Shown here: piece after piece, positions 1 to 5,263 of the stretch | Position numbering within the stretch: the stretch's first letter is position 1 | Layout of the letters: every line of letters begins with the position of its first letter | Assembly: GCA_900768035.1 (NCBI GenBank) | Contig: CAAGBH010000100.1 | Span: 1-6,607 of the forward strand | Direction of reading: 5' to 3' | Source of the DNA: Clostridia bacterium | GTDB taxonomy: Bacteria > Bacillota > Clostridia > Oscillospirales > Acutalibacteraceae | Length of the DNA: 6,607 nucleotides | The notes under the pieces: generated by a model | Databases searched by the model: none | What the model was told of the DNA's origin: nothing | Seen by the model: only the letters and a program-made list of their open reading frames with translations | Program-made: the position numbers and the translations under genes

Positions 1-263
1 CGAGGAAAACCGTCAAGAATGTAACCGTTTTGGCAGTCACTCTCGCTAAGGCGTTCCTCGATAATGCCGATTACAACATCATCGGGAACCAAGTTTCCTG
101 CATCAATACAAGATTTTGCTTTAAGCCCCATCTCTGTACCGTTTTTAAGAGCAGCACGAATAATGTTGCCGGTAGAGATAGTGGGAATATTGTACTTTTC
201 GGAAATAATTTCCGCCTGAGTACCTTTGCCGGCACCAGGAGCACCTAAAAGAATAAGTTTCAT
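1..263 (-). CDS. adk: Adenylate kinase, N-terminal part (cut by window edge)
   Basis: Adenylate kinase interconverts ATP + AMP and 2 ADP in the cytosol. The frame starts at ATG 263-261 and stays open to the window edge, giving 87 full codons plus two bases; about 125-130 C-terminal residues, including the rest of the lid, would lie outside. Visible landmarks are the P-loop GAPGAGKGT at residues 7-15 (Lys13), the AMP-site segment STGNIIR at 30-36 (Thr31, Arg36), LVPDDV at 58-63, and DGFP(R) from residue 84, the conserved strand-plus-arginine motif. Residue 33 is Asn where E. coli has Asp. The start is 11 nt after the secY stop, and AAGGAG at 271-276 overlaps that stop and sits 7 nt from the ATG. 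Placement after secY is the usual Gram-positive and enterobacterial arrangement. Identification is firm; only the 3' end is unknown. Confidence 0.97.
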   Translation of the reverse strand, partial: MKLILLGAPGAGKGTQAEIISEKYNIPTISTGNIIRAALKNGTEMGLKAKSCIDAGNLVPDDVVIGIIEERLSESDCQNGYILDGFP

Positions 264-270
264 ATTCAAT

Positions 271-276
271 CTCCTT
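271..276 (-). promoter_or_regulatory. Ribosome binding site of adk
   Basis: AAGGAG on the minus strand, 7 nt before the adk ATG. Its first bases overlap the secY stop codon TAA (277-275), so the terminating SecY ribosome stands on the adk initiation region. Confidence 0.85.
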
Positions 277-1552
277 AATCAAGGAAGCCCTTATAATGAC
301 GCATCATCATTTGGGATTCGAGATTACGAACTGTATCAAGTGCAACACCAACCATAATCAAGAGAGAAGTACCGCCGAGAGAAATATTAATTCCGCCGAC
401 ATTACCTATAATGATAGGAAGGATTGCGATAACGCTCAGGAACAAAGCACCGAGCAATGTTATTCTTGACAAAATCTTTGAAATGAAATCAGATGTGGGC
501 TTACCGGGACGAATACCGGGAACAGCGCCACCGTTTTTACGCAAGTTGTTTGCCATTTCAACAGGGTTGAACTGGATTGTTGCGTAGAAGTAAGCAAAAC
601 CGATTATCAACAAGAAATAAACTATTGCATAGAATATGCCTTGAACACTGAAAAGTGACAAGATTTTATACATTGTTGATGTGGTATTGCGCATAAATGA
701 AAGTATCATTGTTGGCAACATCAAGATTGATGAAGCGAAGATGATTGGCATAACACCAGACATATTAACCTTAATCGGAATATGTGTATTCTGACCGCCA
801 TACATCTTATTACCAACAACACGCTTAGCATACTGAACAGGGATTCTGCGCTCAGCGTGAGTCATCCAAACAACAAACATAACGATTGCCAAGAAGATAA
901 CTACGATTGCAATAACAGCAATCTGTCTGCCGAGTTTCCAATAAGCAAGCAACGCATTGAATGCCTGAGGAGCACGAGAAAGAATACCTGCAAAAAGTAT
1001 CATAGAAATACCGTTGCCAACACCCTTTTCGTCGATACGCTCGCCCAACCACATAACAAGGGTTGAACCCGCAGTAAATGCAAGCACAATAACGAAACCT
1101 GCAAATACTGAAGCGCCGCCTCTAACGCTTAAATATCCACTGTTTTTAAGGTAAATAAAGTATGCCGTACCCTGAATAAGTGCCAACGCAACTGTTATCC
1201 AACGGGTAAGTTGCGCAATCTTCTTCTGACCTTCTTCACCTTCCTTGGACCATTCCTGAAGTTTGGTGAACACAACAGTCAAAAGTTGAATGATAATTGA
1301 AGAGTTGATATACGGAGTAACCGACAAAGCGAAGATAGCACCGTATTCAAGTCCGCCACCTGTCAAAATTGAAAGGTAACTGAAAAATTCGTTAGTCGAA
1401 CCCGATTCATTTGCAGCCTTTAAAGCAGCAACATCAATATAAGGAACCGGAATAACCGAACCAACACGGAAAACCAAGATAATCATGATGGTAAAAAGAA
1501 TCTTATAACGGATTTCTTTAATTACCCAAGCATTTTTTAATGTTTGTAACAT
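275..1552 (-). CDS. secY: Protein translocase channel subunit SecY
   Basis: SecY is the central channel of the SecYEG translocon. It passes unfolded proteins through the cytoplasmic membrane, driven by SecA or the ribosome. The 425-residue product has the usual length (about 420-440) and ten predicted membrane spans, roughly at 17-36, 70-95, 115-135, 146-170, 178-195, 208-230, 262-287, 305-325, 362-385 and 388-405. Recognisable parts are the plug/TM2 region with TPYINSSIIIQLL (79-91), the cytosolic loop AERRIPVQYAKR (233-244), the loop before TM9 with GGAVPGIRPGKPT (341-353) that contacts SecA and ribosomes, and the C-terminal RHYKGFLD (418-425). The ATG overlaps the rplO stop by one base (TAATG). 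GAGGTGA, inside the last rplO codons, is the ribosome binding site. SecY synthesis is therefore probably tied to L15 translation. No defects are seen. Confidence 0.98.
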   Translation of the reverse strand: MLQTLKNAWVIKEIRYKILFTIMIILVFRVGSVIPVPYIDVAALKAANESGSTNEFFSYLSILTGGGLEYGAIFALSVTPYINSSIIIQLLTVVFTKLQEWSKEGEEGQKKIAQLTRWITVALALIQGTAYFIYLKNSGYLSVRGGASVFAGFVIVLAFTAGSTLVMWLGERIDEKGVGNGISMILFAGILSRAPQAFNALLAYWKLGRQIAVIAIVVIFLAIVMFVVWMTHAERRIPVQYAKRVVGNKMYGGQNTHIPIKVNMSGVMPIIFASSILMLPTMILSFMRNTTSTMYKILSLFSVQGIFYAIVYFLLIIGFAYFYATIQFNPVEMANNLRKNGGAVPGIRPGKPTSDFISKILSRITLLGALFLSVIAILPIIIGNVGGINISLGGTSLLIMVGVALDTVRNLESQMMMRHYKGFLD

Positions 1553-1992
1553 TAAATCACCTCAGCCTTTCCGCCAGCAGCAGCAATTTTCTCAGCAGCA
1601 GAAGCGGAATAAGCATTGAGTTTAACTTCAAGTTTCTTAGAAACTTTTCCGTTACCCAAAACCTTTACAGGAAGGTTTGCTTTCTTGATTATTCCCTTTT
1701 GTGCCAAAGCATCAGCATCTACAACGCTACCGTCCTCGAACACTTCAAGAGCGGAAACATTGATTGCTATCCATTCTTCAGCAAAAATATTATTGAAACC
1801 ACGCTTCGGAACACGTCTTTGCAAAGGCATTTGACCGCCTTCAAAACCTATTCTCATACCACGGCCTGCACGGGCTTTTTGACCTTTGTGGCCTTTGCCT
1901 GCTGTTTTGCCGTTACCTGAACCGTGACCTCTGCCTATACGCTTAGACTCTTTGGTTGAGCCTAAAGCCGGAGCCAATTCATGCATTTTCAT
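1552..1992 (-). CDS. rplO: 50S ribosomal protein L15
   Basis: L15 is a late-assembling large-subunit protein with a long basic N-terminal extension buried in 23S rRNA. The start chosen is ATG 1992-1990, giving 146 residues (family about 143-150) beginning MKMHELAP. The frame is open to a GTG at 2001, but that codon lies inside the SD AAGGAGG (2001-2007), which is 8 nt from this ATG. A further ATG at 1986 would be 14 nt away. The basic Gly/Arg/Lys-rich segment with GRGHGSGNGKTAGKG (about 20-34) and GGQMPLQRRVPKRGF (about 52-66) is the family hallmark. The upstream spacer of 72 nt is by far the longest in the window and can form a structured RNA reaching to the start codon. The stop overlaps secY (TAATG). 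Confidence 0.97.
   Translation of the reverse strand: MKMHELAPALGSTKESKRIGRGHGSGNGKTAGKGHKGQKARAGRGMRIGFEGGQMPLQRRVPKRGFNNIFAEEWIAINVSALEVFEDGSVVDADALAQKGIIKKANLPVKVLGNGKVSKKLEVKLNAYSASAAEKIAAAGGKAEVI
1557..1563 (-). promoter_or_regulatory. Ribosome binding site of secY inside rplO
   Basis: GAGGTGA, fully complementary to the 3' end of 16S rRNA, lies within the last codons of rplO and ends 4 nt before the secY ATG (1552-1550). Together with the TAATG overlap this supports translational coupling of secY to rplO. Confidence 0.8.
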
Positions 1993-2000
1993 TGTTCGCA

Positions 2001-2007
2001 CCTCCTT
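2001..2007 (-). promoter_or_regulatory. Ribosome binding site of rplO, inside a structured leader
   Basis: AAGGAGG on the minus strand, 8 nt before ATG 1992-1990; it decides the rplO start. It sits in the internal loop of the proposed leader fold: the six bases after it (1999-1994) can pair with 2064-2059 just downstream of the rpmD stop, so access to it may depend on that fold. Confidence 0.85.
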
Positions 2008-2016
2008 GCTAAATTC

Positions 2017-2033
2017 GCAAACAAAAAGTTTGC
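2017..2033 (-). repeat. Inverted repeat: 6-bp hairpin with five-base loop (P3 of leader)
   Basis: Perfect arms 2017-2022 and 2028-2033 (GCAAAC / GTTTGC) around a run of five A on the plus strand (U in the transcript). It is in noncoding sequence between rpmD and rplO. Confidence 0.8.
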
Positions 2034-2036
2034 ATT

Positions 2037-2050
2037 GTCACAAAAGTGAC
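2037..2050 (-). repeat. Inverted repeat: 5-bp hairpin with four-base loop (P2 of leader)
   Basis: Perfect arms 2037-2041 and 2046-2050 (GTCAC / GTGAC) around four A on the plus strand (UUUU in the transcript). It lies three bases from the other hairpin, in the same spacer. Confidence 0.78.
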
Positions 2051-2064
2051 TATTTATGGCGAAC

Positions 2065-2265
2065 TTACGCCTTAACTTCTGTAGCTTCAACAAGGTGGCT
2101 TACCTTATTGATTTTGCCTCTTGTCTGTGCATTATCGGGTTGGATGCTTTCGTCGCCAACCTTGCGCAAACCAAGGGCTTCAACAGTAGCGATTTGGTCC
2201 TTTTTAGAACCAATGGTACTCTTAACGAGTTTTACTTTGAGGCATGCAGCCTTCTTTGTTGCCAT
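2065..2265 (-). CDS. rpmD: 50S ribosomal protein L30
   Basis: L30 is a small large-subunit protein that folds onto 23S rRNA. The 66-residue product is slightly longer than the common 58-62. After a short N-terminal stretch (MATKKAAC) it has the typical LKVKLVKSTIGSKKDQ (9-24), ATVEALGLRKVGD (about 26-38) and the closing RGKINKVSHLVE (49-60). ATG 2265-2263 follows the rpsE stop by 14 nt, with AAGGAGGAG overlapping that stop. Absence of L30 in some bacterial lineages makes it a useful lineage marker; here it is in the standard place between S5 and L15. Its stop borders the candidate structured leader, so a ribosome terminating here would cover the 5' strand of the closing stem. Confidence 0.96.
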   Translation of the reverse strand: MATKKAACLKVKLVKSTIGSKKDQIATVEALGLRKVGDESIQPDNAQTRGKINKVSHLVEATEVKA

Positions 2266-2279
2266 AATGCTGCTCCTCC

Positions 2280-2783
2280 TTAACCTACGATTTCCTTAAC
2301 TGATTTGCCGCGGATAGCCGCAACTTCTTCAGCGCTACGAAGTGATGCTAAACCTTGGATGGTAGCACGAACAACGTTGCAAGGATTATTTGAACGTAAA
2401 GCCTTTGTACGGATATCGGTAATACCTACCATTTCAACAACCGCACGAACTGCACCGCCGGCGATAACACCGGTACCGGGAGCAGCAGGTTTCATAAGAA
2501 CACGGCCTGCGCCGAATGCTCCGATTACTTCGTGGGGGATTGTTGTACCCTTTAATGAAACTTTAATCAAGTTCTTTTTAGCGTCTTCGATTCCCTTACG
2601 GATAGCGTCCGGAACTTCGCCTGCTTTACCAAGACCGAAGCCTACGATACCGTTACCGTCACCTACAACAACCAAAGCAGCAAACTTCATAATACGTCCG
2701 CCCTTAACGGTCTTAGATACACGGTTAATAGAAACTACACGCTCTTTTAAATCTAATGTTGATGCGTCAATATTTGTAGCCAA
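2280..2783 (-). CDS. rpsE: 30S ribosomal protein S5 (TTG start)
   Basis: S5 sits near the 30S decoding region and mRNA entry site, helps keep decoding accurate, and borders the spectinomycin site. The 167 residues match the family (about 165-172). The N-terminal half carries the S5 double-stranded-RNA-binding fold, with ERVVSINRVSKTVKGGR at 14-30; its VKGGR loop, where spectinomycin-resistance changes are known, is wild-type-like. Next comes FAALVVVGDGNGIVGFGLGKA (split around 34-54). The C-terminal half has GTGVIAGGAVRAVVE (about 103-117). The start codon is TTG 2783-2781: AAGGAGG (2791-2797) is 7 nt upstream, the protein begins MATNIDASTLDLKERV as in relatives, and the next in-frame Met is residue 32, inside the conserved domain. 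It follows rplR by 15 nt. Confidence 0.97.
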   Translation of the reverse strand: MATNIDASTLDLKERVVSINRVSKTVKGGRIMKFAALVVVGDGNGIVGFGLGKAGEVPDAIRKGIEDAKKNLIKVSLKGTTIPHEVIGAFGAGRVLMKPAAPGTGVIAGGAVRAVVEMVGITDIRTKALRSNNPCNVVRATIQGLASLRSAEEVAAIRGKSVKEIVG

Positions 2784-2790
2784 AAGTATT

Positions 2791-2797
2791 CCTCCTT
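2791..2797 (-). promoter_or_regulatory. Ribosome binding site of rpsE that fixes a TTG start
   Basis: AAGGAGG on the minus strand, 7 nt before TTG 2783-2781. No ATG or GTG lies in frame at a workable distance, so this site decides the rare start codon. Confidence 0.88.
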
Positions 2798-2798
2798 A

Positions 2799-3158
2799 TT
2801 AGAACTTAAGGCCGCCCTCACGGGCACCTTCGGCAAGCTCTTTAACACGGCCGTGGAAAATATATCCGCCGCGGTCAAAAACAACCTCGGTGATGCCCTT
2901 TTCAGCGGCACGAGCAGCAATTAACTGTCCAACCTTGAAAGCGCCCTCTTTGTTGCCGCCGTTTCCATCGAAATCTTTTTCGTTAGAAGCAGCTGCTGCG
3001 AGAGTTACGCCATTCACATCGTCGATAAGCTGGGCGTAAATGTTGCTGTTGGAGCGGAATACATCAAGGCGGGGACAAGCAGCAGTACCGCTAATCTTAG
3101 CACGTACGCGCGCATGACGCTTAAGTCTAGCCTGATTGCTATTTGGTTTACTAACCAT
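2799..3158 (-). CDS. rplR: 50S ribosomal protein L18
   Basis: L18 binds 5S rRNA and, with L5, docks it onto the large subunit in the central protuberance. The 119-residue protein has a basic N-terminal tail (KPNSNQARLKRHARVRAKI, 4-22) that contacts RNA, then the conserved core GTAACPRLDVFRSNSNIYAQ (24-43) and the C-terminal helix-strand region with FDRGGYIFHGRVKELAEGAREGG (split across about 94-116), the most conserved part of the family. Start is ATG 3158-3156, 18 nt after the rplF stop, with AAGGAG about 10 nt upstream. Length and domain order are ordinary. Confidence 0.97.
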   Translation of the reverse strand: MVSKPNSNQARLKRHARVRAKISGTAACPRLDVFRSNSNIYAQLIDDVNGVTLAAAASNEKDFDGNGGNKEGAFKVGQLIAARAAEKGITEVVFDRGGYIFHGRVKELAEGAREGGLKF

Positions 3159-3176
3159 TTTCTATACACTCCTTTT

Positions 3177-3725
3177 TTATTTCTTACTACCCTTAGCGGC
3201 TTTACCTTCTTTACGGCGAATGTATTCGTCAACATACTTGATACCTTTGCCCTTGTAGGGTTCGGGTGGACGTTTTTCACGAACTTCCGCTGCAAATTGG
3301 CCAACCTTTTGCTTATCAGGACCGCTAATAATAATTGAGTTATTGTTCGGTACATCAATGGTGATACCATCGATTTCAGGCATTATAACCTGATGAGAAA
3401 AACCTAAGTTTAAAACTAAGTTTTTACCCTGCTTTTGAGCACGGTAACCTACACCGTTAACTTCGAGTTCCTTTTTGTAACCGTTTGAAACACCTTCAAC
3501 CATGTTAGCAATAAGGGTACGGGTGAGACCGTGTAATGAACGGTGCTCTTTGTTATCGGACGGACGGGTAACAACGATTTCGTTGTTCTCCATTGCAATA
3601 CTCATCTGAGCATTGAATGTGTTTTTAAGTTCACCCTTAGGTCCTTTAACAGTAACCTCAGAACCGTTGATTTTAACATCAACACCAGCAGGAATTGTAA
3701 TAGGTTTCTTTCCTATTCTTGACAT
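3177..3725 (-). CDS. rplF: 50S ribosomal protein L6
   Basis: L6 lies near the factor-binding site beside the sarcin-ricin loop of the large subunit. The chosen start is ATG 3725-3723, giving 182 residues (family about 175-185) that open MSRIGKKPI, the universal L6 beginning. The frame extends to a TTG at 3746, but that would place initiation upstream of the SD AAGGAGG (3735-3741), which is 9 nt before this ATG. Two L6 repeats can be followed: the first ends near HGLTRTLIANMVEGVS, and the second carries the signature PEPYKGKGI near 154-162. The tail is lysine-rich (EGKAAKGSKK). The stop of rpsH lies in the SD, so the two genes are closely linked. Confidence 0.97.
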   Translation of the reverse strand: MSRIGKKPITIPAGVDVKINGSEVTVKGPKGELKNTFNAQMSIAMENNEIVVTRPSDNKEHRSLHGLTRTLIANMVEGVSNGYKKELEVNGVGYRAQKQGKNLVLNLGFSHQVIMPEIDGITIDVPNNNSIIISGPDKQKVGQFAAEVREKRPPEPYKGKGIKYVDEYIRRKEGKAAKGSKK

Positions 3726-3734
3726 TCCCTTGCA

Positions 3735-3741
3735 CCTCCTT
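3735..3741 (-). promoter_or_regulatory. Ribosome binding site of rplF
   Basis: AAGGAGG on the minus strand, overlapping the rpsH stop TAA (3742-3740) and 9 nt before ATG 3725-3723. It excludes the longer TTG-initiated version of L6. Confidence 0.88.
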
Positions 3742-4138
3742 ACCAAACAAATGCAAGAACTTCGCCGCCAACATTGGCTTTGCGTGCTTGCTTGTCTGTC
3801 ATTATTCCCTTAGAGGTGGAAAGGATTGCTATACCAAGACCTTTCATAACTCTTGGCATATCCTCTACATTTGTGTAGATACGCAAACCTGGCTTCGATA
3901 CTCTGCGAATGCCGTTGATGATTTGCGATTTATTTTGGCCATACTTCAAAGTAATATGAATTAAGCCTTGCTTTCCGTCTTCTTCAACGGTGAAGCTTGT
4001 AATATATCCTTCGTCAAGTAAAATTTGAGCGATAGCCTTTTTTACATTTGACGCAGGAATTACTACCGAGTCGTGTTTTGCTGAGGAAGCGTTACGAATT
4101 CTCGTAAGCATATCAGCTATTGTATCGGTAATTTGCAT
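3740..4138 (-). CDS. rpsH: 30S ribosomal protein S8
   Basis: S8 is a primary binder of the central domain of 16S rRNA (helix 21 region) and is needed early in 30S assembly. In E. coli it also represses the spc operon message. The 132 residues match the Gram-positive length. The N-terminal domain starts MQITDTIADMLTRIRNA, as in nearly all S8 proteins. The C-terminal RNA-binding domain has SKPGLRIY (about 81-88) and the signature STSKGIMTDKQAR (about 107-119), ending GGEVLAFVW. Start is ATG 4138-4136 with AAGGAGG 8 nt upstream, 27 nt after the rpsZ stop. I found no clear S8-binding mimic in the message here, so autoregulation as in E. coli is not supported by eye. Confidence 0.97.
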   Translation of the reverse strand: MQITDTIADMLTRIRNASSAKHDSVVIPASNVKKAIAQILLDEGYITSFTVEEDGKQGLIHITLKYGQNKSQIINGIRRVSKPGLRIYTNVEDMPRVMKGLGIAILSTSKGIMTDKQARKANVGGEVLAFVW

Positions 4139-4165
4139 GCCGTCAACCTCCTTTAGCTTTGTGCC

Positions 4166-4351
4166 TTACCAGCTTGCTTTCTTCACTCCGGGAATCTCGC
4201 CTTTATAAGCGAGTTCTCTGAAGCATATACGGCAGATGCCGTACTTGCGAAGATAAGCGTGGGGGCGACCACAGATTTTACATCTGTTATACTCTCTTGT
4301 AGAAAACTTTGCAGGACGAGCCTGTTTGATTTTCATAGCAGTTTTAGCCAT
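4166..4351 (-). CDS. rpsZ: 30S ribosomal protein S14, zinc-binding type
   Basis: S14 is in the head of the 30S subunit and joins late in assembly. At 61 residues this is the short C4 form (rpsZ, also annotated rpsN type Z), not the roughly 89-100-residue zinc-free form. Four cysteines make the zinc knuckle: C24-x2-C27 and C40-x2-C43, in the context RCKICGRPHAYLRKYGICRICFRE (split at 23-46). The N-terminus is basic and the C-terminus ends GEIPGVKKASW, standard for this type. In Bacillus a zinc-independent paralogue elsewhere in the genome can replace it under zinc starvation; none is in this window. ATG 4351-4349 follows the rplE stop by 12 nt, with AAGGAG overlapping that stop. Confidence 0.97.
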   Translation of the reverse strand: MAKTAMKIKQARPAKFSTREYNRCKICGRPHAYLRKYGICRICFRELAYKGEIPGVKKASW

Positions 4352-4363
4352 AATTCCTTCTCC

Positions 4364-4903
4364 TTACTTCGCAAACGGAGCGCCCATAAGAGTTAATAAC
4401 TCACGAGCCTCTTCATCTGTGTTAGCAGTGGTAACGAAAATAATATCCATACCACGTACTTTGTCAATTTTATCATATTCGATTTCAGGGAAAATCAACT
4501 GTTCTTTAACGCCCATAGCATAGTTGCCACGACCGTCGAAAGCGTTGGGGTTGATTCCTCTGAAGTCACGTACTCTTGGGAGTGCTGCATTGAAAAGTCT
4601 TTCAACAAATTCATACATACGCTCGCCACGGAGAGTAACTTTTGCGCCGATAGGCATTCCTTCACGAAGTTTGAAGTTCGCTACGGATTTCTTTGCACGG
4701 CAAGGCACAGCCTTCTGACCGGTAATTTTGCCTAAATCGTTAACGATAGCGTCGATTACCTTTGAGTTGTCCTTTGCTTCGCCTGCACCTACGTTAATTA
4801 CGACTTTATCGAGCTTCGGAATCTGCATAACGCTCTTATAGCCGAATTTTTTCATAAGTGCCGGAGCAACTGATGCTTTATATTCATTCGCTAAATTTGA
4901 CAT
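4364..4903 (-). CDS. rplE: 50S ribosomal protein L5
   Basis: L5 binds 5S rRNA with L18 and helps form the central protuberance, contacting S13 and P-site tRNA. The 179 residues equal the normal bacterial length. Landmarks are IPKLDKVVINVGAGEA (28-43), the strongly conserved FKLREGMPIGAKVTLRG (about 77-93), RDFRGI (112-117), and a C-terminal TDEEARELLTLMGAPFAK (162-179). The stretch GQKAVPCRAKKSVAN has a Cys where relatives commonly have Thr, a minor variation. Start is ATG 4903-4901 with AGGAGG about 8 nt upstream in a 19-nt gap after rplX. In E. coli the L5 start region is the S8 repression target; nothing similar stands out here. Confidence 0.97.
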   Translation of the reverse strand: MSNLANEYKASVAPALMKKFGYKSVMQIPKLDKVVINVGAGEAKDNSKVIDAIVNDLGKITGQKAVPCRAKKSVANFKLREGMPIGAKVTLRGERMYEFVERLFNAALPRVRDFRGINPNAFDGRGNYAMGVKEQLIFPEIEYDKIDKVRGMDIIFVTTANTDEEARELLTLMGAPFAK

Positions 4904-4922
4904 TGTGTATTCCTCCTACTCC

Positions 4923-5246
4923 TTAAAAAGTCTCGCCGCATTTTTTGCACATGCGGTCTTTTTTACCGTCTTCGTAAACTTTTGTGCCTACTCTGGTCGG
5001 TTTATTACATTTAGGGCATACAACCTGAACTTTAGAAGCATAGATTGCGCTTTCGGTTTCGATGATACCCGAAGGGTCACCAGCCTTGCGTGGTTTAGCA
5101 TGCTTCTTAACCATATTGATGCCTTCAACGATTACTTTACCCTCTTTTGGGCTAACCTCAAGAACCTTACCGGTTTTGTTGCGGTCTTTCTTGTCTCCTG
5201 TGAGGAGTACTACGGTATCTCCTGTTTTAACGTGAAGTTTACTCAT
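4923..5246 (-). CDS. rplX: 50S ribosomal protein L24 with C-terminal four-cysteine ribbon
   Basis: L24 is one of the two assembly-initiating proteins of the large subunit and sits near the exit tunnel. The start chosen is ATG 5246-5244 (107 residues, MSKLHVKTGDTV). A TTG at 5252 is in frame but only 3 nt from the SD GGGGAGG (5256-5262), whereas the ATG is 9 nt away. A KOW-type RNA-binding motif covers about 5-33 (VKTGDTVVLLTGDKKDRNKTGKV, split), followed by VEGINMVKKHAKP (40-52). The C-terminal third adds C77-x2-C80 and C100-x2-C103, a likely zinc ribbon seen in many Firmicutes L24 proteins but absent from the E. coli one. Metal binding is inferred from cysteine spacing. The gap to rplN is 17 nt. 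Confidence 0.96.
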   Translation of the reverse strand: MSKLHVKTGDTVVLLTGDKKDRNKTGKVLEVSPKEGKVIVEGINMVKKHAKPRKAGDPSGIIETESAIYASKVQVVCPKCNKPTRVGTKVYEDGKKDRMCKKCGETF

Positions 5247-5255
5247 TTTCAATTA

Positions 5256-5262
5256 CCTCCCC
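5256..5262 (-). promoter_or_regulatory. Ribosome binding site of rplX
   Basis: GGGGAGG on the minus strand, directly after the rplN stop and 9 nt before ATG 5246-5244. It is too close (3 nt) to the in-frame TTG at 5252, which is why the shorter L24 is preferred. Confidence 0.86.
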
Positions 5263-5263
5263 A

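Larger units (their letters stand above)
1994..2064 (-). promoter_or_regulatory. Candidate structured RNA leader (three-way junction) before rplO
   Basis: Seen in the sequence: the minus-strand RNA of the rpmD-rplO spacer has four nested or adjacent perfect complements. P1 is GUUCGC 2064-2059 with GCGAAC 1999-1994 (6 bp). P1a is UAAAU 2056-2052 with AUUUA 2014-2010 (5 bp). P2 is GUCAC 2050-2046 with GUGAC 2041-2037 (UUUU loop). P3 is GCAAAC 2033-2028 with GUUUGC 2022-2017 (UUUUU loop). Junction linkers are only 1, 3 and 2 nt. P1 and P1a are separated by CA on one side and by ten bases holding the SD on the other. The rplO AUG follows one base after P1, and P1 begins directly after the rpmD UAA. 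Inferred: a translational control element of rplO and, by coupling, secY. I can match it to no named RNA family. No U-tract follows either hairpin, so it is not a terminator. Confidence 0.6.

Noticed and set aside
30..248. A 72-codon plus-strand frame near the window start
   Set aside because: It lies opposite adk, whose frame carries a textbook P-loop and AMP-site motif.
2017..2050. Intrinsic terminator made by the two hairpins in the rpmD-rplO spacer
   Set aside because: The stems are short and A/U-rich, their U runs are in the loops rather than after the stem, and rplO-secY-adk continue downstream in the same orientation with no other promoter seen.
1993..2064. Internal promoter before rplO
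   Set aside because: I looked for TTGACA/TATAAT-like boxes on the minus strand with 16-18 nt spacing and found none convincing; the spacer is better explained by its inverted repeats.
2305..2802. A 165-codon plus-strand open frame opposite rpsE
   Set aside because: It is antisense to the whole of a highly conserved S5 gene, has no convincing SD or recognisable domain, and its composition is explained by the codon pattern of rpsE.
3014..3370. A 118-codon minus-strand frame across the rplF-rplR junction
   Set aside because: It overlaps two clear ribosomal protein genes in another frame and has no family resemblance; it is a chance frame.
4139..4165. The 27-nt rpsZ-rpsH gap as a second regulatory leader
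   Set aside because: It contains an SD but no inverted repeat of useful length; the size is ordinary.
4895..4925. E. coli-type S8 repressor target at the rplX-rplE junction
   Set aside because: No helix resembling the 16S rRNA S8 site is visible around the L5 start; the 19-nt gap contains little beyond a plain SD.
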